DNA of 64,000 nucleotides from Iris pallida (taxonomy: Eukaryota > Streptophyta > Magnoliopsida > Asparagales > Iridaceae). The stretch lies in the NCBI GenBank assembly GCA_029216955.1, contig JANAVB010009598.1, positions 24,594,703 to 24,658,702 on the forward strand, read 5' to 3'. The first letter of the stretch is position 1. Each line of letters begins with the position of its first letter. Below, one piece after another: positions 1 through 10,474 of the stretch. The position numbers and the translations under genes are program-made. The notes beneath the pieces were generated by a model that was not told the DNA's origin, ran no database searches, and was given only the letters and a program-made list of their open reading frames with translations.

Positions 1-830
1 GCGTATCCATTGAGGGGCGCATCAGCCTTAAGGCGCATCACCTTCGGTAAACTAAGTTAAGCGTTTCGAGGCTCGAAATAAATAATCCTTGACTTGGCTG
101 AAATCAATGTGGCAGATTTATTGCTATTAATGCTAATTTCATTGCATTAACTTTGGACAGAGCTGTCACTTGGCGTATGGGTTTAGGCCCCTTTTTGACT
201 ATAAATAGGTGAGTTCGAAGAGATTTGCTCGTTCTTATTTCATACTTGAGAATGAACTCGGCCGATCCTCCTCATTGGCAAGATATTACACTGCGGGTTG
301 TGGATCTCCTCGTCCAAAGAAGCTTTGATTTTAACGACGATCTCTTTCAGAAGGCTGAGATGCGCCGAGTTAGCTACGAAAAGAGCAATTCATGCTCGTG
401 CACCTTACTGGCAGTGTTCTTCTACGAGACATCATCGAGTGCCAAGTTAAATACAGGGTTTGGGTTCGTCATGCCCCAACTTTCGTTATGATGAAAGAGC
501 TACAGGCTGGCAGACGCGCCTGTGGGTCGACGAGGAAGTGATTCGCTCATTGATAAGGAAGTGATTCGCTCGCAACGAGGAAGGGATGTGCCTATGCTGA
601 GACGTCAGAGTGATGCGCCTATCTGTAGAGATTAGACTAGGCTTTTGTAGTAGATTTTCGATGTAATAAAAAAGTCATGTAATAAACTTTCATATATAAA
701 TAAAAATATTCATTCATCTTTATTGTCTTTGAATGATGCGCTGACATTTGTCCTATGTCTTCGGGCATACTGTTTTGTGGCGCATATGGATTTTCGCCTT
801 TAGATGCACCTAAATTTTGATGCTTATATA
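1..830 (-). repeat. B 3' LTR (partial, runs off left edge)
   Basis: The right boundary is inferred from alignment with A and C: the minus-strand sequence from 830 (TATATAAGCATCAAAATTT) matches the LTR start of A (TGTAGAAGCATGAAAATTT), and a TCT spacer plus purine tract precede it just as in A and C. The normal terminal TG is mutated to TA. GCGC-type motifs (GATGCGCC or its complement) occur near 16, 32, 612, 734 and 778. The other LTR end is outside the window. Positions 190-715 also look like a plus-strand gene cassette, so only the ~100 bp next to 830 is securely LTR. Confidence 0.55.
199..715 (+). other. Possible antisense mini-gene cassette (TATA, ORF, poly(A)-like end)
   Basis: A TATAAATAGG box near 199 is followed by start codons at 225 and 251, an 88-codon reading frame ending at 491 that I do not recognise, and a 3' end at about 655-705 with repeated ATGTAATAAA. 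The GATGTA-plus-AATAAA ending resembles the ends of the antisense genes in A, B and C. It runs opposite to the LTR in which it appears to lie. It could be a degenerate antisense gene of another Tat copy or chance. The ORF alone would not justify a call. Confidence 0.3.
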
Positions 831-833
831 AGA

Positions 834-851
834 CCACCTTCAAAGTTTTCA
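834..851 (-). other. B polypurine tract
   Basis: On the minus strand this reads CTTTGAAGGTGG followed by TCT and the LTR start. A and C have the equivalent TTTGAAGGGGG-TCT directly before their 3' LTRs, so this is the plus-strand primer of element B. Confidence 0.6.
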
Positions 852-1090
852 AAACTTTGGACAAGTTTTGAAATACTTTGAACAAGACGCATGGATAGTA
901 TAAACTTTGGGCGTATGGCCGTTTTCATGCAAGGCTGTATTGGCGCATGCTGTTGATTTGTGGAGATAACGCCTTGGTTTCTGAGTCAGATTAATGTAAT
1001 CTTTTTGAAGATTTTGAAGCCGTCTCTACACGAAACCCAGAGCGTCTGCTGCTGACGATATGCCTCATCGGGTTACGTGCGACCTAAGCC

Positions 1091-1100
1091 TATAAATAGG
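1091..1100 (+). promoter_or_regulatory. TATA box of B antisense gene
   Basis: TATAAATAGG within GCCTATAAATAGGCAC, about 100 bp before the antisense start codon at 1192. The antisense gene of element A has the same core, CCTATAAATAGG, 85 bp before its start codon. The box lies between the B polypurine tract and the gene, on the strand opposite to pol. Confidence 0.65.
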
Positions 1101-1191
1101 CACCTGGGTGGAAGAGAGAGACTCTTCTGCTTTCTTTCTCCTTCTTCTTCTTTAGAGCTTTTCCTCCAAGGAAAACCCTAGTTTCTGTTCG

Positions 1192-4100
1192 ATGACCCCC
1201 AAACCTCCCCGTGGTGCTGCTGGCAAGGGAAAGGACAAGGGAAAGAATCCCGTCGAAGTCGACACCAACGAGCCCCAAGTCGACGATACGACGCACGTCG
1301 ACGTGCGTGGAGAAGTCACCGGTGGGTGGCTGCTGCTTAGGAGCTTTTTTTTTCTCATTTGAAATACACAGTCACTTGTGCACGGTTGAGCGCATGGATG
1401 GGTAACCATTTTGGAACATGCGTCAAACCACTCTGCTGAAGCGCATGGGTGTGGGTCATCGAGCTACACCTTGGGGATGCGCCTAAGCTTCACTACGCTG
1501 ACGCAGATGGACTTCGGTCTTAAAGATGCACCGAAGCTTTATCTCGCTGACGTGCATGGACTTCGGCCTCGGAGATGCGTCGAAGTTTATCTCGCTGACG
1601 AGCATAGACTTTGGTCTTTGGAGATGTGTCGAGGCTTTGGTCTTTGCTGATGCGTGTAATTTTCTAATGCGCCGAAGCCAGGCTGCGCATGACTTTTTGT
1701 TTTTTATCCAAAAAGACCAAGTTTTTACTAACTTTCTTTTGCTTTTATCTTTGCAGTATCCATGAATTTGCCTCTTTTGAACGAGGTTTTGTTCGACTAC
1801 TCCCTCTGTTAGATTTGTCTGGACTTTAATGAAGGAGTGATCAATCCGGCTAGGACTGTAATTATGTTGGACCAGATACCAGAGGGGATGACACTGATCA
1901 GGGACCAACCTTCTTCTTTCCTTCAAGCCATGATGGAGAGCGGCAAAATCCTTGCTGCTGAGAATGTCGTCAAGGCTTATTTGAAGCCCCAATTTTTGTT
2001 TGGGGAGTGACTGACTTCTTATGAAGCAAATGTGTTGAAGATCAAGGAAGACTGGTTCTTTAAGGCGAATGGTCTTAATATGTATGTACCGAAGACCGAA
2101 TGTTAGTTGCCGCTGACCACCTTCGCTTGCCTAGTCTCGAAAAGGAGGATGCAATGGGAGCTTACCCCATCTCAGGGAGGAGCAGTTTCGGGGTCTTTTA
2201 GGATTGACTCTATTTCTAACCAGAAGAATATTTTTACCTTCGTGCGAGGCAGGACGCATTACTCTTTGCGAGTTCGACGTCCTGGGAGTATATACAATGA
2301 TGTTCCCAATCAAACCTTTGCCTTTAGTGCCTCATCCTTTGTCAATCGTATGTGGCGGCCAAGATTTCGTATCTGAAAGGGAAATTTTGGGTCGAAGGTT
2401 GGTGTCACCATGTGCCAAAGTGGGATGATCTGACACTTTGGATCTGGACAAAGTATATGGACGAACTCAGAGGGATTGGTTTGACCTCTGCCATTCGGGC
2501 TACCCAGACTGGCTTGGATATAAATTGGCCTATGTTTCTGGCCCTCATGGAGCTGTATAATTCTCACACCGTGACGTTTTATACGCCCGTGGGTGGGGGG
2601 CTGGGATTGGTGCTCCACGAGATGTTCGAAATCTCGAAACTCCCTTGGGGGATTGAACCGTACGAAGAGTATTCTCCAACGAATGAGGGGCTCTCCTCCT
2701 TGGAAAAAATGATCCGAAAATGATAATGGTCTTCAAAGAATTATTGTGCTACCATTATTTGTATCAGCTGAAGGATAAGATTAAGGCATCTCCTCACGTG
2801 ACTGTTTGGAGGGATTATATCTTCACTTAGGACAAAAGCGACCCAATGAAGGTTCACTTCACTACTCCCCTAGGTTTCACGTATGCCAAATTTTTTGCCA
2901 AAATGAAGGAACTTGGCGAGCACAATCCACGTGAAGACGAAAATAAGGACCCATCCGATAACATTTATAGCTGTTTCTAGCACTGCACGCACAAAATATC
3001 ACTGGAGGCGGTGCTAGTTGCCTATCTAATGTTATGGCTTCAAGACTATGTACTCCCTGGTGGATCAGGCTCTGTAGAGAGGGTGACCAGAAATCTTATC
3101 CTGCCTGCTGTAAAACTGGTATTCGACCGTCCTTTGTCCTTGCTCCCCATGATGGTGTGTAACTTGATACGGGGTCTAAGAGAGTTTGCGTGAAGGTCAT
3201 AGCCATGAAGGGAAAAAGTAGGAATTTTTCCATGGTGGAGTTGTCTTACCACCATTTGATGGGGTGGTTGATATTACATCATCCCAATGATGAGCCCTGG
3301 CACCGAGGAAGCATGTTGCTGGTGAAGCTTTATCCACCGCTACCGCAGAAGGAAGTGGCTGCATAATGTTATCCCCGTTTGTAGGAAGATCTTGTCCCAG
3401 ATCCAAGGGTGGGACATTTCTAAAGTTGGTCCAGTTTTTCTGGGCTTTGAGACGGACGAAAAGTTGGTGGATACAGGCGTAGATGCCATTACTATTCCAG
3501 TTTGGGGGTTTTGCTGGCTGCAAAGCATCCGGCCCTCGCATTTGGTGTATCGGAATAGGAACCACTACTTCCTAGAACCGTATCTACCTAGCAGTTTTGC
3601 TCGCCAATTCGGCTATAGTCAATTTATGTTGGACAACCCAAGTACCTGCTTAGGATATCTTGGAAGCCTGCTAGGTAGCCTGTTGGGTAGTACTACAATG
3701 CTGGGTGTACGAGATTGTAATTTACTCCCCTTCTAAATCCCAGGTTGCATATCTTGTATTATGTCGTTAAGCTCTATTGTTTGGCGAATACCATCTCTTC
3801 TTGCTACGGTAGGGAGACAGTTTCATCGTCGGGATCTAGCTTGAGGCGTCCGACGTCCTGATCGCGAAAGCCCGGGCATATTGCTCGCTAGATGCTGTAG
3901 TGCCGGCAGCAACCCCAGTAGCAAGGGCAGAGGATTTGCTGGAGGAATCCGCGAATACTTAGTTGAAGAGGCGTGCTTCGACGAATGTGGGTCCCTCTGC
4001 ACCAAAAAGGCTAAGGAAAGGGTTGGCAACCAAGTCGGGGGCCACCATAGTTTTACCCACAGAAAGACCGAAAGATCCTACTCCTGCGATGGTACGTAGA

Positions 4101-5160
4101 TCAATGTCAGCTTTTTAAGAGATACAAAGGTCCTTCTCTTCTTATTTGTGTTCCTTTATGTTCGTAGGAAGCGAAGAAGAAACAGCCAGGTCTTCGAAGC
4201 AACGCCTGGACGAACCTTTTGAGAAGAAGTCACCAGCTCTCCTGAAGAGCATTTCTTCCATTATAGAGTCTCCGATAGAGGAGGACCAAGTTGACATAGT
4301 CCGGGTGGATAGTTAGCTGCTATTGATTATGCGCAGGATGACTTTGATGACCTGTTGAGATCGTTGAATACTGAACAACCCTTGACGGTTGTCTTAGGTA
4401 ATTTTGTATATACATATTTGTATATTTTGACGATGGTAACGACCATGTTATGTTTGCAGATGTGCATCAGGTGGGGCCCTCGTAGAGCGTAGAGGAACCG
4501 GTTGCGGACACTGGAAAAGAGACCGCTGCCCAAACCCAGAGGGGAAAATTATAAAAGATCCTCTCGAGGAAGAGGTGGATTGGGACTCATCTGCTTCAGA
4601 TGACGTACCAGATGACACTGTTGGGGATATCGAGGGGGATTTGCCAACAGGTGGGAAGGACTAGTCCGGGTTGGCTGAAGGAGTGATCGCAACTGAGTCA
4701 TCCCCTGTACATGACACTGAGGAACTTGCTCCATGCCAAGTCCTATACCTGCAACTGACGAGATTGAGGTGGAGGAACCGGCTTTGCTACCGAGTCCCAC
4801 TCCTGATCTGTGACAGAAACTGAAATAGAGGAAGCGATCCTATCTCCAAGTCCTACATCTGCTTCCTCAATAGTGGGTAGAGTAGAGGAGCCTAACCCAG
4901 ACCCAGTGTAATTTTTGAGCTGGTCGCGACGAGCCTTGATATCGATGGGCCCTCTGGGGTAAGGCTTGATAAGGGCAAAGGCCTTGCTATGAAAGAATCC
5001 ACCATTGTTCGTACACCTGGGGGACCGTGACTGGTCTTGAAACTGTGTGTTCAGGCGAAGCCCACAGATACTGATATTTTGATGGCACCTGGATCGAAGT
5101 CTCGTCAAGGCGACTCAAATCCTGAAGCTTTAGTGGCCGAGGTTCGACGAGTGGGGTAAC
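1192..5160 (+). pseudogene. B antisense plant-mobile-domain (PMD) gene, 5' part, interrupted by D
   Basis: This is a multi-exon, opposite-strand gene in a Tat element. Exon 1 (1192-1321) begins MTPKPPRGAAGKGK, lysine-rich. A GTGGGT donor at 1322 and a TTTGCAG acceptor at 1756 bound intron 1. The following exon carries a plant mobile domain at about 2350-3700, with segments such as WPMFLALMELYNSHTV, SKLPWGIEPYEEY and a membrane-like LEAVLVAYLMLWLQDYV typical of that family. A basic patch, PKRLRKG, lies at about 4000-4021. Short introns are plausible at 4092-4167 and 4398-4459, each GT...AG. The gene stops at 5160 where D is inserted and resumes at 35132. It has several frameshifts and stops (for example 1816, 2008, 2103, 2829). 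PMD proteins act in host silencing pathways and also occur as retroelement passengers; the role here is unknown. Confidence 0.7.
1385..1700 (+). repeat. GCGC-motif minisatellite in intron 1 of B antisense gene
   Basis: Imperfect copies of a ~45-55 bp unit built on GATGCGYCGAAG, CTCGCTGACG and GACTTCGGTCTT follow each other, for example at 1476, 1526, 1578, 1621 and 1666. The GATGCGCC core is the same motif found in the B LTR at 612 and 734. The repeat lies wholly between the donor at 1322 and the acceptor at 1756. Confidence 0.6.
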
Positions 5161-6813
5161 TGTAACTACTTTTTCTAAATAATAAAATTGGGTATTTTTC
5201 CTATGATTTACATTAATTTTGATTTTTTAAATCATTAATTATCATTAATAATTTTTAACTATTTTTTCTAAAATCCTTTATTAAGGTATTTTCCAAAAAT
5301 TGAGATTGGCTATATGATTTTCCCAAAATTTCTATTAATGTATTAATTAATTTAAATAAAGTTTTTATTGACTTTTTAAATAAATCTTTTGTTTCCATTA
5401 AACTTTCTAAACCCATAACTCTTTTGGACCACCACAGCCCAAAGAAGTCATCAGATTTCACTTGAAATCCAACTCCTAAAAACGATGGAGCAGCGCAACG
5501 AAGGAGGAGAGCTCAGAGACTTTCGATCCATCTCCACCATTTGGTTATAACAACCTCCTCTCCCTCGACCCTCCGATCATAACGACTCCTCAACTGCCTA
5601 ACCGTTTCCTAACCGACTACTCTGCCGGTTGCCTGCCCATCCAACCACCTCGTCGCCTGCCCGCCTGACCGTGCAACCCCCTGCCTCTTGACTACTGCCT
5701 ATAAATTGACCCCCAGTCCCCCTTCTTCTTCACCACACTTTAAGCGGCAAAGCCCTGCTCCGTTCTCTACTCACATCCCAATGGCAAAGCTCTGATTTTC
5801 CTTCTTCCTTCTGAGCACTACAAGCATGGCCATGGCAAGCAAAGCTTCGATCTCCTGGCCATGGTGATGGCGCTGTGAGGACGACGACTTGGCAAGAAGG
5901 CTACGAAGACTAGTGAGTAATTGATCTTCCATTCTTCCATAGACTTCCTCTGTTATGATCTTGTTCTGATCTATGATTATTCTTCGTCATAGAGGAATTT
6001 AGCTGGGAGTTCTATCTATGGCGGACTAGCACCGGATCGAACGAGCCTTAGGGAATCGCCTTCGTCTTTCAGATCGCACCTTGTCTCTGGCAATTACCAT
6101 CATCATTGGTGAGTTGTTCAATAGTTTCCTTTCGTTCTTCAATTCATCAGATTAGTGGTTTACTGGAGTCGTTCTTCCGAGACTTCAGAACCACGAAACC
6201 TTCACCGATCTGGAACATTGAGTTATAGCACTGCCACATCTAGGAGCTTAGCAATCTCAGATTGGACTGGTAAGTATTCATTCTTTCTCAATTGAATAAC
6301 TCCCTGATGGAATCTGTGTCTATAAATATTGAATTGGGTTTTAAAGATGACAATTCTCGTCTTGTCTTCTTCTTGGAGTTTGAATTGAGAATTGTGTCGA
6401 TGAGTTTTTGGAATAGATTCTTGTGAATTCCTCCAAATTTGGAGTCGATACCATTCGAATAAAACTCATGTTATCGTCTTCTTTTAGTGCACTTGATCTG
6501 TTGGATAAAGTGCTCAGGAGGACTTGTAACCAAGCCGCGGATTCGGAGACACCATTCTTGCATACTAGACTACTGTGTCGGACTCAAGGAAGGATCGTTG
6601 GTGACGTCCATCACTCAGGTAAAATTTGTATTCATTTCCTGCTCTACGAGACCTGGAGGAATTCGTTATTATCGTCCAGAGTCCAGAGACTCGATAGGAC
6701 ATGGTGTCTGGACGGGGAGGTGATTGTGTTTATTAACAGTTTAAATTTGAATGGAGTTAGCTATGTGTTCATAGCACAGGTAATTTGAATTTAGGGCTAT
6801 TGAATGTAGCTGT
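5161..6813 (+). repeat. D 5' LTR, first segment
   Basis: Starts TGTAACT and aligns over its length with 32406-33775. A TATAAATTG box at 5700-5708 is followed by pyrimidine-rich leader DNA and by several GT-AG-like junctions, none of which I can confirm as introns. Element A is inserted at 6813. The stretch 6481-6813 has no counterpart in the second LTR, which is deleted there. No protein-coding gene seen. Confidence 0.8.
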
Positions 6814-7565
6814 TGTAGAAGCATAAAATTTTAACAATGAAGCCTTATGCGTCCAGAGAACATATGTGCCCAAGCCAATGAGGACACATGCGCCCACGTC
6901 GTCCTGAGAAGCTCTGTGCGCCCAAGTTATCCCTAGAATCTCTATGCGCCCAAGTCATCCTGTGAAGCTCTATGCGCCTAAGACAAGCTCCCCCAGAAGG
7001 AGGGCGACAGCCTGAAACAGGGCTATGCGCCCAAGCCTGACTCAGTCAAAGTCATGATCAAAACGTGCACCGAAGCGTACGGTCACGTCAGTCTCCACGA
7101 GCAGTCGTGCACCGAAGCATGCGGCCACGTCAGCACCATGACCAACCCACGATCTCGCAGCCTGCATGCACCTACCCTATGCGCCCAAAGCAGGACTATG
7201 CGCCCATATGAAAACTAGTATTTTCCTCATGTAGGCACATAACATCATTCCAGCTCAAAAACTACTATAAAAAGGGGTCTATCCCTCTTCAAAAGACATA
7301 ACAGAGAGCATTTTCAAGAGCCAAATTGCTGTACTTCTTGCCAGTGAGCCAAATTAGCAATTTTTTAGGTTTTCTTCTATTTTTGTAATCGGAGTGTCAA
7401 CGGAGTAAAGGAGCAACTGCCGCTCGATCTCCATCGTCCCATTCCCCAGAATTCTTTTTTGTACTCGGGGATCCTCACGCAAGATCTCTCAGGCGTACTC
7501 GATTTGTGGTACCTTGCACCAATAAAAAAAGACTGCATTTTCTTCTTCTTTTGTGTGTGTCCACA
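6814..7565 (+). repeat. A 5' LTR
   Basis: 752 bp, TGTAGAAGC...TGTCCACA. It carries about ten copies of ATGCGCCCAAG or close variants between 6846 and 7210, a TATA box at 7266, an AATAAAA signal near 7521 and TG...CA ends. The 3' partner is 28096-28841. Confidence 0.85.
7266..7275 (+). promoter_or_regulatory. TATA box of A 5' LTR
   Basis: TATAAAAAGG in the middle of the LTR, conserved in the 3' LTR at 28536-28545. Expected site of pol II initiation for the genomic RNA. Confidence 0.6.
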
Positions 7566-7568
7566 AAA

Positions 7569-7587
7569 ATGGTGACTCTGCTGGAGA
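7569..7587 (+). promoter_or_regulatory. A primer-binding site overlapping the first start codon
   Basis: TGGTGACTCTGCTGGAGA (7570-7587) lies four bases after the LTR end. It matches the complement of the 3' end of plant tRNA-Arg(ACG), TGGCGACTCCGCTGGGGA from knowledge, at 15 of 18 positions; this is the primer type known for Tat/Ogre elements. The ATG at 7569 makes the site double as codons M-V-T-L-L. Element C has the same arrangement. Confidence 0.7.
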
Positions 7588-8880
7588 CTACCTTTTCTTT
7601 GATGAGAAGGTGGTGATGTAATTCGATACCGACAAAGTGGAGAGCACTCAAAAGATGTTGATCGTAAAGTTCGATCAGTAGGCATTCGAAAAGATGCTCT
7701 CGAGAGATGGCTCTACTCCCTCAAAATCAGCGAAGCCAAATAAGTCTCGCAAGATTTGGCTTCCGAAGGCTCGCTGTGCGTATCCTACTAGTCTCATAGC
7801 AGATATGCAACTGGAGGTCTCTGTCACATGGGCGCATGACTCTGCCACAGAAGTTCCCCAAATGTAGGAGGCTCACACCGTTCCGGGCTCTACTAGTCAG
7901 TGACTTATTTCCTGTACGACCAACAACAGAGTGTTCTACGCCCGAAACTTGGCAAAGGAAAGCATTACGATGCCAAGAATCGGGGTGTTCGACACTCTGG
8001 GCAAACCCAGCAAGGCTCACAAACGAAGAAGGCAAAACTGGAAGAAAACAACGCTGCTCCACCAAGCATGCATCCAAAGTCATGCGCCTAAAGTCATGCG
8101 CCCAAGGGGATGTTTGGACGCATAACCCCAATCAGAATGCTTCTGTTATCGACAGATTGGGCATCCAGGGTCATGCGCCCAAGGCTATGTGCCCAGGCTC
8201 ACTTGCTCCATACTATGCGTCCACATCAAGGAGGCTCAAACATACTGCCAAGTAGCATGCGCCCAAGGTCAGTCTCCAAGGCCTATGTTCCCATAGCAAA
8301 AAAGATAGGCCCCAACGCGTATGCACAGGGCTGTCTTCAAGGACATCACAGAACTTAGGTGTGGGAGTTGTCCCTGCACGTGAACTAAGTCTGGATGTGC
8401 CTACTCTCCTTACGAACCCGCATGCAAAGCTCGGCGATGCATGCAACATGGGTTGTAAGGCAAAACTCTCTTCCTGATTTGTGCGACATGAAATCATAAG
8501 CGTAAAGCGAGGGAGGACATAACAATTCATAGTGCACATTGTGCACCAGTATTGTTATCAACTGTTGCTGCTCAAAGCAACAAGAATGCCTCAGAAAATG
8601 TCCGTGTTTCGACGGCTATATTTCTTTGACAATAAAAAGCCGCTATGTGTCTCTTCTAACATGGCTTCATGGGGTCCCCCTTACAAAGCCCCAATCAAAT
8701 ACGGTGGACCACAAACCCAACTTTCTCTCTCAGTTCCATGAGAAGAACGAGAAGAATTCTACCAACAGATGGCCGGCGGACTACCACATCTGAAGGAGTC
8801 TATACGGGTACTCGGTCGAAGGCAAGATCTCGTATAGATGACGATGACTCCCAAGCTGGGGTAGTATTCCCTCAGAGTCT
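7569..8880 (+). pseudogene. A 5' ORF upstream of gag (decayed)
   Basis: Starts at the primer-binding site with MVTLLETTFS, closely matching the start of the intact 176-codon C ORF (MVTLLGSTFSSDEKV). Stops at about 7614, 7618 and 7679 and frameshifts break it. From 8050 to 8330 it consists largely of the ATGCGCCCAAG motif that also fills the LTR. Extra ORFs before gag are known in Ogre/Tat elements; the function is unknown. No conserved domain recognised. Confidence 0.5.
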
Positions 8881-8884
8881 GAAG

Positions 8885-10370
8885 TAGATGACCTTCACAC
8901 TGGGGGTAGCCTCCCAGAGGACGATGATCTCTCTGCGTCTGACGGCGACTATCTGCCTCTCCTACCTGAAGATGAGGGATTGTCCACTCAGAGACAGACA
9001 GTATCAGCACCAGTTGTACAGTTTTTCTGTTGATCATCGCATGTTATATACATATATGGTAGACGGAGAAAGACATAAAGAAGCTAGTATCAGACCAGCA
9101 AACGGCTAGAGGGTCTTGAAACAGCATTCGCCAAGATCACTGATATGCTTACCAGTATCATGGCGGTCCAAGCTGCTGCGACTGTTCTCACCTCAACAAA
9201 ATGTCTCGGTTCACGCTAGTCCGGCTCATAGCAACAACCGCTTCACTACAAAAGGAGTATCACTCCGTTGCGCCTCCTCCAAATCTTACAAATGCTGGAG
9301 GTGGTCCTTCGCCAACGACGCCATATAATCGTTCAGCAGCCGTTTCCCAACACCTGCTCAATCAACATGATGCAATTGATTCCCTGGGCCCATCTCGACA
9401 CCATCTCACACAAAGACGAGCTTCAGAAGATGGGGATATCTCAACCTTATCCCCTGAGTGGGAGAATACGACTTGCCCTCCTAACTATAAGCCGCTGACG
9501 CTGAATTATTTGACGGGTTGACTTCTCCTAGTCAACACAAGACATACTTCAACACGCAGACTCTGCACTTACCCAGAGGCGATACGTTCTTGTCAAAGCT
9601 GTTTATCAGCACCTTGGGGGTAGCCTTCGAATGGTTCTACAGTCTGCCTGACGGTTGCATCAATTCGTTTAAAGACTTGGAATGGTTGTTTCTCAACAGG
9701 TTTTACGAGAGTGGCATGCATGTTAGTATGTCCACCCTCATCGAGACCAGTCAAAGGAGGACTGAGTCTGTCATCGCCTTCATCGAATGCTTCAGGCGGT
9801 TAGCACTGAAGATGCCCTTCGGTATACCAGACTCAGAACTTATGGATACTTGTCGACATAACTTCCTTTCTACAGTGAAGTTCTGTCTGGGTATACATAA
9901 TTATGATACATGGCCCGCTTTCATTGGGGCCGCTGATGCTGCTGAAAATGTCGTTCCTAATCTGGAACTACTGGGGTTGAAAACACCCAAATCTGAAGAC
10001 AAGGCAAGCTTCCTCAAACTATCCCTGTTCCTAGGGGTAAAGGGAAAGAAGTCCTGAAGGTCGACACATCCAAAGGAACTTCTAATTCTCAGGGCGCCTC
10101 CGACAAGCCTAAGGAGATATTCTCCTTTGACGAAGACGATGTCATTACCATTTTTTACACATTGATGAAGGATATAAGCTGACATTGCCTCCACCACGAC
10201 GTCCTGCAGAGGTGAACCAACTCAATGACCCCAAGTACTATCTCTATCATCAGTACGTGCATCATTCCACCAAGGACTGTATCATCCTGAAGAAGAAGAT
10301 ACAACATCTTATCGACAGCCAAGTGATCAACCTCGAAGCTGAAGACAAGGTCGTATCTTTAACATGATCT
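8885..10370 (+). pseudogene. gag: A gag
   Basis: Capsid/nucleocapsid polyprotein region. The best segment, 9518-10057, includes a retrotransposon gag core (STLGVAFEWFYSLPDG, NSFKDLEWLFLNRFYE) and continues to AADAAENVVPNL. The block at 10185-10367 has the Tat nucleocapsid pattern, PKYYLYHQYVHHSTKDC, where the first zinc-ligand Cys is Tyr; element C has Tyr there too. Frameshifts near 9500 and 10057-10185 and many upstream stops break the frame. Homologous to C gag at 56343-58640. Confidence 0.75.
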
Positions 10371-10474
10371 CTCTTCAGTTTGGTGACTTTCCTCCCACAG
10401 AAGTCCCAGATGGCGTGGTTCGATTCCCAAGGCAATAATGGAAGTGTCACCTACCGCCAGCTCGCAACTCAACC

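Noticed and set aside
5820..6420. Host gene with introns in the D LTR (ATG, GTGAGT-like and GTAAGT-like sites, TATA box)
   Set aside because: Same sequence is repeated in the other LTR and no conserved reading frame connects the candidate exons.
6796..6800. Exact GCTAT match to the 3' flank of A as the target duplication
   Set aside because: It would put the LTR start 13 bp before TGTAGAAGC, which conflicts with the LTR start seen in A's 3' LTR and in C; GCTGT at 6809 is kept as the likelier site, but it remains possible.
7570..7587. tRNA gene or fragment
   Set aside because: Only the 18-bp complement of a tRNA 3' end next to an LTR; no cloverleaf. It is a primer-binding site.
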